In this document: positions 19,008 through 27,464 of the stretch, piece after piece
Position numbering within the stretch: position 1 is the first letter of the stretch
Layout of the letters: each line of letters opens with the position of its first letter
The notes under the pieces: model-generated
Database searches by the model: none
Told to the model about the DNA's origin: nothing
What the model saw: the letters and a program-made list of their open reading frames with translations, nothing else
Made by a program: the position numbers and the translations under genes
Origin: Caballeronia humi
GTDB lineage: Bacteria > Pseudomonadota > Gammaproteobacteria > Burkholderiales > Burkholderiaceae
DNA length: 64,000 nt
NCBI RefSeq assembly: GCF_001544475.1
Contig: NZ_FCNW02000020.1
Span: 38,314 to 102,313 of the forward strand
Reading direction: 5' to 3'

Positions 19008-19340
19008 TCAGCGTTCGTGATAGATCGCAAGCCAGACGGTTTGCTCTTCGGCATGCGTCGACGCAACCCGATGCCGGCAATGCGGGTCGATCAGCACGTA
19101 GTCGCCGGGACGCATGTCGTGCATCGTCGCGTCTTCTTCGAACTCGAGCGCGGCCGAACCCGACAGCAGCACGACCCATTCGGCGCGCGAGTCGTCGTAC
19201 CAGAACCCTTCAGGACTCGCATGCCCCATCGACACGATCCGCTCCACGTTCAGGCGCTGCCCCGTGATGAGCATGTCGATCCGCTCTTCGTCGCCGCGCT
19301 TCGCTTCGACGCTGAACAGGTTACCCGTTTGAAGTTGCAT
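19008..19340 (-). CDS. Cupin-domain protein
   Basis: A 110-residue single-domain cupin with the two conserved motifs in order: SPEGFWYDDSRAEWVVLLSG (motif 1 variant) and MRPGDYVLIDPHCRHRVAST (motif 2 with PGD and HxxH). In motif 1 the usual His pair is replaced, so metal binding may be incomplete. The function is unknown; small cupins of this type often bind sugars or act as isomerases. It lies just downstream of a decayed reading frame and convergent with ybdK. Confidence 0.8.
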   Translation of the reverse strand: MQLQTGNLFSVEAKRGDEERIDMLITGQRLNVERIVSMGHASPEGFWYDDSRAEWVVLLSGSAALEFEEDATMHDMRPGDYVLIDPHCRHRVASTHAEEQTVWLAIYHER

Positions 19341-19349
19341 GGCTCGACC

Positions 19350-19755
19350 TCACGTCAACTTTCGCGCCATAGGCGAAGGTCCGTCGAGCAGCGCCGGGAA
19401 CCACTCGCTGATCGTCGGAGGAATGTGCATGTTCGCGTTCGGCGCACACACGGTCATGATATATCCAGTATCGCCGCGCCGATGACCCTGGCCGAACTGG
19501 ACGAAAGCGTGAGCTCGTCAAGCTGGCGGGCGGCCTGTTGACGGCCTGCATGAACGCTCCGGGATGAAGCCGTCAGTGCCTCCGTTGACGATCGCGATCC
19601 GACCAGCGTTACGCTGCGCAAGACTCGATGGATGCGCAAGCGCGCTGATCGTCAATCCTTATTCATGGCGCAACGCGTCTGAACATCCATCGCGATCGCT
19701 CGCACGAGCGAGCCGTGCGAACTGCTCGAACAACGTGTGCGTCGATTTGTTGCCC
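19350..19755 (-). pseudogene. Remnant of an unidentified protein with stop and frameshifts
   Basis: Three minus-strand segments appear to belong to one lost protein. About 19755-19659 reads KGNKSTHTLFEQFARLARAS and ends in an in-frame TAA. The same frame then reads GLTISALAHPSSLAQRNAGR and IAIVNGGTDGFIPER. A shifted frame gives QQAARQLDELT. The last piece is AFVQFGQGHRRGDTGYIMTV followed by NANMHIPPTISEWFPALLDG, ending at 19350. I do not recognise the family. It fills the gap between the FAD monooxygenase and the cupin gene on the same strand. Confidence 0.35.
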
Positions 19756-19756
19756 T

Positions 19757-21358
19757 TCAGCCTCGCGCGAGCGCTTGCGTGAGCCAGCGAATCATTTCCG
19801 GGACCGAGCAGTTCGCGCTCCGGTAGCCGATGTGACCGTCGGGCCTCACGACCCATATCATTCCGTTGCGCGCGCCGAAAGCGGTAGCGAACTCGCCGGC
19901 GGAATCGGTCAGGATGGGGAAATCCTCGTTGTCGCCAAATGACTTGGTCACGCCGGCGATCAACGCCGCGCCCGCCGCCGTATCGAAGGCTGCGCGCAAC
20001 GCTTCGGCGGCAGCACTGAATGCGGCGACGCGCGCGCCGTCCGCATCTTCATCGATGAAACCGATGAGTACGTGGCGTCCTCGCCCGATGTGTGCTTGCA
20101 GGCGTTGCGCGTGTCCGACGAAACCCTGCCGCAAGCCGCCGACCTCCGGTACGCGATCGCCTGGCGCCGGCAATTCAGCCGCGAGTTCCGGGCATGTGTC
20201 CGTGACGATCTGGCTGTCGCGATAGCCGACGAGCAGTTGCGTCTCGCGCATGGCGGGCTTGATCTCGCCGTGTGCGAGCACCGTGTTGAGCGCGCGGCTA
20301 GTCGACTCGACGACATCCAGCCCGACCGGGCGCCGCTCTGCCTCGTAACTCGCCAGAAGCCCAACGCCCGCCAAGCCGCGCGCCGCGAGCGCCAGTTTCC
20401 ATGCGAGGTTGTGCGCATCCTGCAAGCCGGTGTTCATCCCGAGCCCGCCCACGGGTGGATGAATGTGCGCGGCATCGCCCGCCAGAAAGACGCGCCCGCG
20501 CGCATACGCCTCCGCAATGCGATGACTCACCCGATAGACCGACGACCAGCGCATCGAAGACAAGCGCGTTTCTTTCGGCAAAATGGGCAACACGATACGC
20601 TGGATCTCGTCGAATTCAGGCGCTGTGATCTGCGCGAGCCGCGTGGCGTCGGCGGACGGCAGTACCATCGAGAAACGATAGCGGCGCACCGATCCTCGCA
20701 CGGGCAATGCAGCGAGCGCAGTAGCGTCCTGCGTACTCGCGCCCATCACGTTGAAGCGATACATCGGGCCGCGCGGCAGATTCCAGTCGACGTCGAGATC
20801 GGCGAGCATGAAGGTCTGCGGGAACTGATCGCCTTCGAAGCCCAGGTTCAGATGACGCCGGACAGTGCTCCGCGCCCCGTCGCAGCCGACGAGCCAGCGG
20901 CAGCGCAGCTCACGCGTCTGGCCTGCGGCGTCTTGCAGTTGCGCACTGACGCCGTCGACGTCTTCCCTGAAGCTCACGAGGGTCGAGCCGTATTCCACGT
21001 GTCCGCCGTGTCGCGCGAGCGTCGTTTCCAGAATGCGTTCGGTCTCGTACTGGGCGAGCGATAGCGCGCCATACGGCAATCCTTCGCGCGGCACTTCGAC
21101 ACGGAAGGCGGGCTCGCCGTCCTGGAACGTCTCGGCGCCCGTGAGCCACACGCCCGCATCAATCGCCTCGCGTGCAATGTCAAGGTCCTCGAAGACTTCG
21201 AGTGTGCGCGCCGTGACGCCCAGCGCCTTGACGAAGAACGCACGGCCGGCGCGTGTCTCGATCACGCGAGCATCGATGCCGCTGCGGCGCAACTCAGTCG
21301 CGAGCAGCATGCCGACGGGGCCGGCTCCGATGATCAGCACATCCGTCGTTTCTGACAT
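19757..21358 (-). CDS. FAD-dependent aromatic hydroxylase (PheA/TfdB family)
   Basis: A 533-residue class A flavoprotein monooxygenase. The N-terminal FAD fold has VLIIGAGPVGMLLATEL (GxGxxG). GCDGARSTVRRHL is the DG motif and GRVFLAGDAAHIHPPVGGLG is the GD motif contacting the ribityl chain. A thioredoxin-like C-terminal domain of about 150 residues follows, as in phenol and dichlorophenol hydroxylases. It should hydroxylate an aromatic ring using NAD(P)H and O2. No ring-cleavage gene is nearby, so the substrate is open. Confidence 0.9.
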   Translation of the reverse strand: MSETTDVLIIGAGPVGMLLATELRRSGIDARVIETRAGRAFFVKALGVTARTLEVFEDLDIAREAIDAGVWLTGAETFQDGEPAFRVEVPREGLPYGALSLAQYETERILETTLARHGGHVEYGSTLVSFREDVDGVSAQLQDAAGQTRELRCRWLVGCDGARSTVRRHLNLGFEGDQFPQTFMLADLDVDWNLPRGPMYRFNVMGASTQDATALAALPVRGSVRRYRFSMVLPSADATRLAQITAPEFDEIQRIVLPILPKETRLSSMRWSSVYRVSHRIAEAYARGRVFLAGDAAHIHPPVGGLGMNTGLQDAHNLAWKLALAARGLAGVGLLASYEAERRPVGLDVVESTSRALNTVLAHGEIKPAMRETQLLVGYRDSQIVTDTCPELAAELPAPGDRVPEVGGLRQGFVGHAQRLQAHIGRGRHVLIGFIDEDADGARVAAFSAAAEALRAAFDTAAGAALIAGVTKSFGDNEDFPILTDSAGEFATAFGARNGMIWVVRPDGHIGYRSANCSVPEMIRWLTQALARG

Positions 21359-21507
21359 GATGCGAGGTCCTCCGATGTCTCACTTCGTCAGGTGCAAGCG
21401 CGCACGTCCTGGGCGCCGCGAATCTCACTATCTGTTGCACACAGGATAACCGCGTCAGGTCAAACCGTGGCAAGTCTCCGAGGTTTTTGGGTCGTGAAAG
21501 GCGTCTA

Positions 21508-21888
21508 TTAGCCAGTCGCGAAGCTTCGGCTCGATATGGATATCGAGTTGCCGTCCGGGTCCTTCGCATTGGCGAATCTATAACCGTCCGCTTGACGGGA
21601 CGAACCGAACTCGAGACCCTGTGTCGCGCACTGGGCTTTGAAAGCCTCGATGTCCTCGATGTCGAAAACAAGCTTGACTGTGACTTGACCCGTCTTCACG
21701 CTCTTCGCTGCCTTATGCACCATGAGAATGACGCCTCCATGCGGTGAAATCAACTCGGCTATTTGATCATCGGGTTGGAGCTTGCATTGGAACCCGAAGT
21801 GTCGCGTGTAGAAAGCACAAGTGGTTTGCACGTCCTTCACATAAAGCAATATTCGATTGAACGATGGTCGCATGTTTTCCTGATTCAA
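21508..21888 (-). CDS. VOC (glyoxalase/bleomycin resistance) family protein
   Basis: A 126-residue vicinal-oxygen-chelate domain. It shows FNRILLYVKDVQTTCAFYTR at the N terminus, ELISPHGGVILMVHK and the C-terminal ANAKDPDGNSISI strand. Such proteins are metal-dependent lyases or dioxygenases, or drug-binding proteins; a function cannot be assigned from sequence alone. It lies 2 bases behind the second VOC gene on the same strand, so the two are co-transcribed. MRPSFNRI, five residues in, is an alternative start. Confidence 0.85.
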   Translation of the reverse strand: MNQENMRPSFNRILLYVKDVQTTCAFYTRHFGFQCKLQPDDQIAELISPHGGVILMVHKAAKSVKTGQVTVKLVFDIEDIEAFKAQCATQGLEFGSSRQADGYRFANAKDPDGNSISISSRSFATG

Positions 21889-21890
21889 AT

Positions 21891-22277
21891 TTACGGTCGC
21901 GCGAGCTCCTGCCCGATCATCATCCGGTGCCCATCAGGCGTACCGACTAGAAACTCTCGCATACCATGTGGTTTGTCGGCAGGAGGTTGAAGGATGATGG
22001 CACCACGACTCACGAATTCGTCGTGAAGTGCATCCGCGTCGTTTACCTTGACGTAGCCAAAATAGCTGTGATCTCCGGTTGCAGACGGTGCCATTGCGTC
22101 CGGGCAATGACCCATCATGATGCGCACAGCGCCCCTCGACGCGAGTTGCCAACCAGATCCTTCGGGCCACTCAAGGCGAAAGCCGAGTGCGTCACGAAAG
22201 TATGATGCACTTCGCTCGAGGTTTGGTACCGCAAGAACGAACGAAAACGAACGCAGATCGGAAACCGTTTCAGGCAT
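21891..22277 (-). CDS. VOC family protein, first gene of a tandem pair
   Basis: A 128-residue vicinal-oxygen-chelate protein (FSFVLAVPNLERSASYFRDA; RIMMGHCPDAMAPSATGDHS; EFLVGTPDGHRMMIGQEL). ATG 22277 is favoured because the domain starts at once there and TGGAGTTG stands upstream; the open frame continues to 22547 but the extra residues are low-complexity and non-homologous. The two VOC proteins share the fold but differ clearly, so they are not a recent duplication. Confidence 0.83.
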   Translation of the reverse strand: MPETVSDLRSFSFVLAVPNLERSASYFRDALGFRLEWPEGSGWQLASRGAVRIMMGHCPDAMAPSATGDHSYFGYVKVNDADALHDEFVSRGAIILQPPADKPHGMREFLVGTPDGHRMMIGQELARP

Positions 22278-22665
22278 ATCAACAACTCCATTCAATGCAG
22301 TGCAATTCAAACGAGAGCAGTGTAAGAACACTTCCGGTTCAATTATTGACGATGACAGCGCTCGCGTTGTCCGACACTGCTTCCAGACTGCAGGCGGCAA
22401 CGGGCTTCGGCCAAGCTTGGTGAGATCCGGCTGAGCGCGGCGTCGGACTTGCCTCGGAACTTTGGGCCAAGCGCCGGTCTGCGAAACGACCCGGCAAGGC
22501 AAGGATGGGAAGTGCAACGTCGCGCGGTCAGGACGATACCGTGTCAACTTCTGACGCTTTTGAACGCATCGTATTCCGTAAGCTTGCGGCAGTATCTTAT
22601 TGAATGACGCTCGATTTGCTGCACAGGGCCAACGAAGCGATCCAACGATATGGAGCTTCCTCGCA
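22278..22665. other. Divergent intergenic region of the VOC pair and EamA transporter
   Basis: About 390 bases with no credible gene. It must hold the promoters of the VOC pair (minus) and the EamA exporter (plus). AT-rich stretches occur around 22330 and 22560-22600, but no clear -35/-10 pair or regulator site could be assigned. Confidence 0.35.
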
Positions 22666-23727
22666 ATGTATAGCCGTCACCAAGCTGCTTTTACAGCTCT
22701 TCTCGCAGCCGCGCTATTCGGCGCGACGACGCCGCTCGCCAAAACACTGCTAGGAACGCTCTCGGCTTTCATGGTCGCGGGCTTGTTCTATCTTGGCAGC
22801 GGCCTTGGACTGGCCATCGCAATACTCATTCGACGTACACGCCGAACGGAGGCTGCGAAACAAAACGAAAGTCGTATCCAGAGGGCTGAAATACCCTGGC
22901 TCATCGGCGCGATAGCCGCAGGCGGCGTTGCCGGCCCCGCGCTGCTGATGCTCGGCCTGAGTACGACGCCAGCGGCAAGCAGTTCCCTTCTGCTGAACCT
23001 CGAAGGCGTATTGACGGCGGTGATCGCCTGGGTGGTGTTCCGCGAGAATGTCGACGTGCAGATATTCCTCGGGATGGTCGCGATCGTGACCGGTGGAATC
23101 GTGCTTTCGTGGCAGCCTGGCGACGCTGGCGTCTCGCCGGGAGCGCTGCTGATCGTCGCAGCCTGCCTTGCGTGGGCAGTTGACAACAATCTGACGCGAA
23201 AGGTGTCAGCGAACGACGCGATGGTCATCGCCTGCCTGAAAGGTCTTGTCGCCGGCTGCGTCAATCTGTGTATCGCGTTGCTCCTCGGTGCGCATCTCCC
23301 AAGTGCCGGGAGAGCGGCGGCGGCCATGCTTACCGGCTTTGCTGGCTATGGCGTGAGCCTGGTTCTCTTTGTCGTCGCGCTTCGAAACCTCGGTACCGCG
23401 AGGACCGGGGCATATTTTTCCGTTGCACCCATATTCGGCGTGGGGCTATCTCTCGTTCTCTGGCCCGAGTGGCCGCCGCTGCCTTTCTGTATTGCAGCAG
23501 CGCTCATGGGCCTGGGGATCTGGCTACACATTCGCGAGAGGCATGAGCATACGCACATCCACGAGGCACTTGCTCACAACCATCGACATCGGCATGACGA
23601 GCATCATCAGCACACTCACGACTTCGAATGGGACGGAAGGGAGCCACACACTCACCCTCATCGACACGCGCCTCTTACGCACGCGCATGCGCATTTTCCC
23701 GACATTCATCACCGTCACATTCACTGA
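22666..23727 (+). CDS. EamA/DMT-family exporter with histidine-rich C-terminal tail
   Basis: A 353-residue drug/metabolite transporter with ten hydrophobic helices in two EamA repeats (AALFGATTPLAKTLLG; ACLAWAVDNNLTRKVSAND). After the last helix comes a cytosolic tail of about 65 residues with more than 20 histidines, for example ERHEHTHIHEALAHNHRHRH. The tail suggests transition-metal binding, as in some Ni/Co/Zn transporters, so metal or metal-chelate export is plausible. ATG 22666 is preferred; a TTG at 22600 would add 22 non-hydrophobic residues. Confidence 0.85.
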   Translation: MYSRHQAAFTALLAAALFGATTPLAKTLLGTLSAFMVAGLFYLGSGLGLAIAILIRRTRRTEAAKQNESRIQRAEIPWLIGAIAAGGVAGPALLMLGLSTTPAASSSLLLNLEGVLTAVIAWVVFRENVDVQIFLGMVAIVTGGIVLSWQPGDAGVSPGALLIVAACLAWAVDNNLTRKVSANDAMVIACLKGLVAGCVNLCIALLLGAHLPSAGRAAAAMLTGFAGYGVSLVLFVVALRNLGTARTGAYFSVAPIFGVGLSLVLWPEWPPLPFCIAAALMGLGIWLHIRERHEHTHIHEALAHNHRHRHDEHHQHTHDFEWDGREPHTHPHRHAPLTHAHAHFPDIHHRHIH

Positions 23728-26340
23728 CGATGGGAGGCAGCCCTCGCTCCTTGTGTAATCACCTTCGCCGCGTGCGCGGCGGCATCGCTTTCGGCGGCTG
23801 GCTGCAGGGAGCTAACGCATAGCGGCTATACCGGAAACGTTGAGTAGCGCCCTTCCCTTTGCCGAAAACCGCGGCTAGGACATCGGGTCGCGGTGGCGCA
23901 CGTTTTGTCATTCGGGAGGATTCACCACCGACGATCACCGGATTGGCAACAGCGCCCTCGACAAACGGATCTGTGTGCCGCGTTGGTTTTAACTTTTTGA
24001 CTAAGCTGGACAAATTCAGTATATCGATTCTTGGATGAGCGTCCGGCGATTTTGCTCATCAGCCAATTGAGCCCTATAGCCTGTCCAACAGATACCTTGA
24101 ACAAGCAGCAACAAAACGTCGAACGACGCGGCGACATGCGTCACGTCTATGGCATTCCCGAATCGGCGCCTTTTACGGAGACCGTTTTCAGGCGCCGACT
24201 TCTGAAGATTTGCGAAATCGTCCGAACCTGGTGACCGTCAGTTGTTCGCCGATTGCCTGAACGTCGCTCGCAAATGACACAGCGCCTCGGATGCAACGAT
24301 TTCGCGAAAGCGTACGAATCGTGTTTAGCGACTCGACAGACCACCTTGCACTTGCGCTTGTCCAAACTGTGCTGTGCATGCTTCTGCTTCCCTGCGAGTG
24401 CCCATCTATGCTGTAGACGGTGAAAGGTGCTGTCTGTGTTGGAGACGCTTCTATCCTGGCGCCAATATTCAGCAAAAAGTCGGCAATCTGGCGAACGACT
24501 ATTCCCGCTTGCGCACGGTTTATTTTGGATTGAGGCTCGGCATTCCAAGCGGAAGCAGAAATGCTCGAAGCCTCACTAGCGGCGTCCGCCAGTTTTCGTG
24601 GGATTGAGGAGCCGGCCTGGACGATAATCGAATGGATCACGTCCCGATTTCGGACGATCTGTTTTCATACTTTTTTCCGACAAGCGACCACGCAGAGAAA
24701 TGTTGATTTCGCCCGACCGCGTGGGCGGTTGCGCTGATTAGCAGCACGGGAACTTCCACACCGACTCGGAATAAGATTTGCACCTTCGGCCTGACTGCGC
24801 GTCTCTGTGCTCAGCCCTCGCAGAGCGTGCGTCACGCGCCTCGACCAGACTTCCCTGGATTCCTTGGCTCATGAACAAGACCGTGTCAAGAAGCTAATCG
24901 ACGTCTCCCATTACGGGCATTGATTTATGGCGCATCGAGACCACGAGTTCGAAGGAGGGCCCGGCACTAGCATGAATAGGCTTTTCCTCAAGCAGGTTCC
25001 GCCTGGCGATGTGTCGGCACCGCCGATTCCCATTTTCCAGCGAGAGGGATCCCGGCGTGCCCGCTCTCAATCTGATGATTCGGCCTCGGCGCATTCAGAG
25101 CGACTCAACCTTTTCGAAAGCGTTTTGAATTGCTCGCCGATCTTGATGCAAAGGTTGGAACGTATCGGACGCTACAGAAGGTGTGTTGCGCCCTACAGCT
25201 TCCGCGCAAAAATCGGCTAGACGGGCCGCATCTTCTTTAATGACGAATTCTTTGCCACTACACAGCTTTTTACCGTGAAACAACTTGCGAATCGTCGTAT
25301 AAACTGTTGATTTTAAACATTTTTGTTAACTGATGTAAAACTTTATGATGTTCCACGGATGCCATCCCTCGTCGTTGCATGTCGGTGTACCGATTGCGCG
25401 GCGTCGACCCCACTCGTATTTGGTGGCTGACATCTAGTCAGCGTTCCATCAGCCTGCTCAGCGTGCCGAAGCGGCTGCGGGACAAACACTACGTGTGCGC
25501 ATAGCATCGCGTCCCTGCGAGGGGCGGCGGGCGGCCAATCAACTCATCGATTCGGTCCGCGGCTGGATAGCCAATGCGAGTCCATGAGTGAGGAAAGCAC
25601 GTTGCGCAAAGCTATTCACTTGGCTGTCATGCAACCGCGTTCAAGTAGGCGCACCCAAGTGCGTCGTAATAACCCATCGCAATGGGGTGCGGAGGCAGAC
25701 GTCCGAAGGCCACTCGAGAAGTTGGACGGACCTGTTTGCGCGGCGCCGCATACTCGCCAAATGTCGGCTTTTCGTTCGCTTCCGATCGAACTCCGAGCGT
25801 TACCTCCACTCCAGGACGTGGAGAGAACCCTGTCGTCTAGCCACCAGCAGGGTAGACGCGCGGCGAGATTCGTCGTCCGTCTGATGTACTTGAAACCTGA
25901 AGGTGATGACTAGGGGCGACGCACGTTAGGGCGTCGGCGCCCTTGCTCCGCTGGGCCAGATAACCTGAATTTATTTTTTTGATTCTCTTCATTCCTGGCA
26001 CAGTTCGGCGACTCTCCACGCGCTCAAATTCGCTCTGGGGTGCACAGGCCGTACGCAGCGATCAATAACGGGTCGTTGCTCTCATCTACTGAACGGCGCC
26101 CGAAAAATGATGGTTTGCTGAGACGTGTCGTTATATCAGCATCACTCGGTTGCACGTCGATTTAATTACTCAGGAAATGCCAACGATTGGATCGAGAACT
26201 CGCCTGTTGCGGCGGATATTTCTTGCTGAAGGTCGGGACACCGCGTCTTGACTAATTTGACTTTGCGTCAGCTGACGCCTTACGCGTGAGATGTCGACTG
26301 CGATTACGCACGTCGCTATGGAATGTCGTCGCGGGATGAC
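23728..26340. other. Low-coding accessory stretch next to the partition module
   Basis: About 2.6 kb without a gene I can support. Base composition is visibly less GC-rich than in the flanks, and open frames are short, overlapping and shift between strands, which suggests decayed plasmid backbone. The longest frames are 24188-24640 on the minus strand (150 residues, starting MIHSIIVQAGSSIPRKLADA) and 25584-25913 on the plus strand (109 residues). Neither resembles a family I know. A minus-strand piece at 25095-25283 (KLCSGKEFVIKEDAARLADF) looks protein-like but lacks a good start. No transposase or tRNA was seen. Confidence 0.4.
26233..26241. repeat. Half-site of the parS-like palindrome
   Basis: TCGGGACAC at 26233-26241 matches the right half of the two complete palindromes found 110-190 bases further on. 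It may be a degenerate third site or chance. Confidence 0.3.
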
Positions 26341-26383
26341 TAGTTGCCCAGAGTGTCCCAACTCGGGACACTCTGGGCAACTA
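26341..26383. repeat. Perfect palindrome, parS-like centromere candidate (site 1)
   Basis: A perfect inverted repeat with 19-base arms (TAGTTGCCCAGAGTGTCCC and its complement) and the 5-base spacer AACTC. The inner core AGTGTCCC-N5-GGGACACT returns exactly at 26412-26432. It lies about 100 bases beyond the parB stop. Position, symmetry and repetition fit ParB binding sites; a terminator is unlikely because no T-run follows. Confidence 0.6.
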
Positions 26384-26411
26384 CATCAAACGAGGCGCGG
26401 AATACGAATGA

Positions 26412-26432
26412 AGTGTCCCAACTCGGGACACT
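26412..26432. repeat. Palindrome, parS-like centromere candidate (site 2)
   Basis: Second copy of AGTGTCCC-AACTC-GGGACACT, identical over 21 bases including the spacer and offset from site 1 by exactly 60 bases. The outer arm TAGTTGCCCAG of site 1 is absent here, so the 21-base core is the likely recognition unit. It is 54 bases from the parB stop. Confidence 0.6.
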
Positions 26433-26486
26433 CGCAGATGAACCCGCTGGCGCGAGATCATTCGAATCAGACCGTCGCGTCCGCAG

Positions 26487-27464
26487 TCAAGATTCTTCAC
26501 CGTCTGAAAACAGTCGCGCGACCAGTTCTCGAATCTGCTTTTCTTTATCCGCAGTGAGCATTCCGGCCTTGATTTTGACCGTCAGTCCAACCGAGTCTTT
26601 TGTGATCGAACCAGCGTGGGCACCCCCTGCAAATATCTTGTCGATATTGCGATCACTAACGCCTGCGATGGTCTTGCCGTCCCCGGCCAAGGCGTGTTTG
26701 ATCGCTTTTCCGAGCTTTAGCTGATCGAGATCGCCAGACACTACTTGCGACCACAGGCCTCTTGCAGTGCCAAGCGCACCGTCGTTTTGTCCGCGAAGTG
26801 CAGAGACAACGCTCTCCGCAGCCGTGGCGCCTAGCAGCCGCGGCTGTACGTCCAAGTCCTGAACGACGAATTCAGGGAGTTCGCCAAAAGACAGATAGCG
26901 ATAGAGTTCAGAGCGCGAAATTCCCAGCGCCTCCGCCATCCGCTTTCGATTCGGAAATTCCTTTTCAGTCCGCCGGATCGACCGCGAGATTTCGTAATCG
27001 CACAAATCTTCACGAGCAACATTCTCGACGAGGGCGAGCATTGCCATCTCTTCATCGGAGAGATCAACAACCAACGTCTTAATAGTGTCTTTACCGATCA
27101 TCTTGTGCGCACGCCAGCGGCGCTCGCCGGCGACAATTTGATAGACCGCGCCAGCGCGGCGGACCACAATCGGCTGGACGAGCCCGGCTTCGCGGATGGA
27201 CTCCGCAAGCTGCGCAAGCTTCGCATCGTTAAAGACCTGTCGAGGTTGCCACGGATTCGGAACGATCTCGGAGACCATGGCCTCCGACGCGGAGCCAGCT
27301 TTCTCGAGTTGTACGATTCGCTGTTGCGCAGTCGCTAGGGCGGCAGCCATTCCAGGCGCCGTTCGCGGACTGACAGACTTCTCCTGTTGCGGATCGAGCT
27401 GAATATCTTTCGCTGCTCGTACCTCAGCGGTCTTGCTCATCATGCGGTCGCGAAGGCTGCTCAT
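26487..27464 (-). CDS. parB: Chromosome/plasmid partition protein ParB
   Basis: A 325-residue centromere-binding protein. The ParB N-terminal domain is clear: VPNPWQPRQVF, ESIREAGLVQPIVVR and the CTP-binding GERRWRAHKM. Next is the helix-turn-helix MAEALGISRSELYRYLSFGE that reads parS, then a C-terminal dimerisation part. It loads at the palindromes downstream and acts with ParA to move the replicon to daughter cells. ATG 27464 was chosen because it overlaps the parA stop (ATGA) and follows GGAGGGCC; the upstream extension MDRRTIRC lies inside parA. Confidence 0.95.
   Translation of the reverse strand: MSSLRDRMMSKTAEVRAAKDIQLDPQQEKSVSPRTAPGMAAALATAQQRIVQLEKAGSASEAMVSEIVPNPWQPRQVFNDAKLAQLAESIREAGLVQPIVVRRAGAVYQIVAGERRWRAHKMIGKDTIKTLVVDLSDEEMAMLALVENVAREDLCDYEISRSIRRTEKEFPNRKRMAEALGISRSELYRYLSFGELPEFVVQDLDVQPRLLGATAAESVVSALRGQNDGALGTARGLWSQVVSGDLDQLKLGKAIKHALAGDGKTIAGVSDRNIDKIFAGGAHAGSITKDSVGLTVKIKAGMLTADKEKQIRELVARLFSDGEES

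Noticed and set aside
25326..25433. A 35-codon minus-strand frame (MSATKYEWGRRRAIGTPTCN at its start)
   Set aside because: It has no clear ribosome-binding site or family resemblance and lies in decayed DNA.
25584..25913. A 109-residue plus-strand frame in the low-coding region
   Set aside because: Two other frames are open over the same bases, the composition is not protein-like and no family is recognisable.
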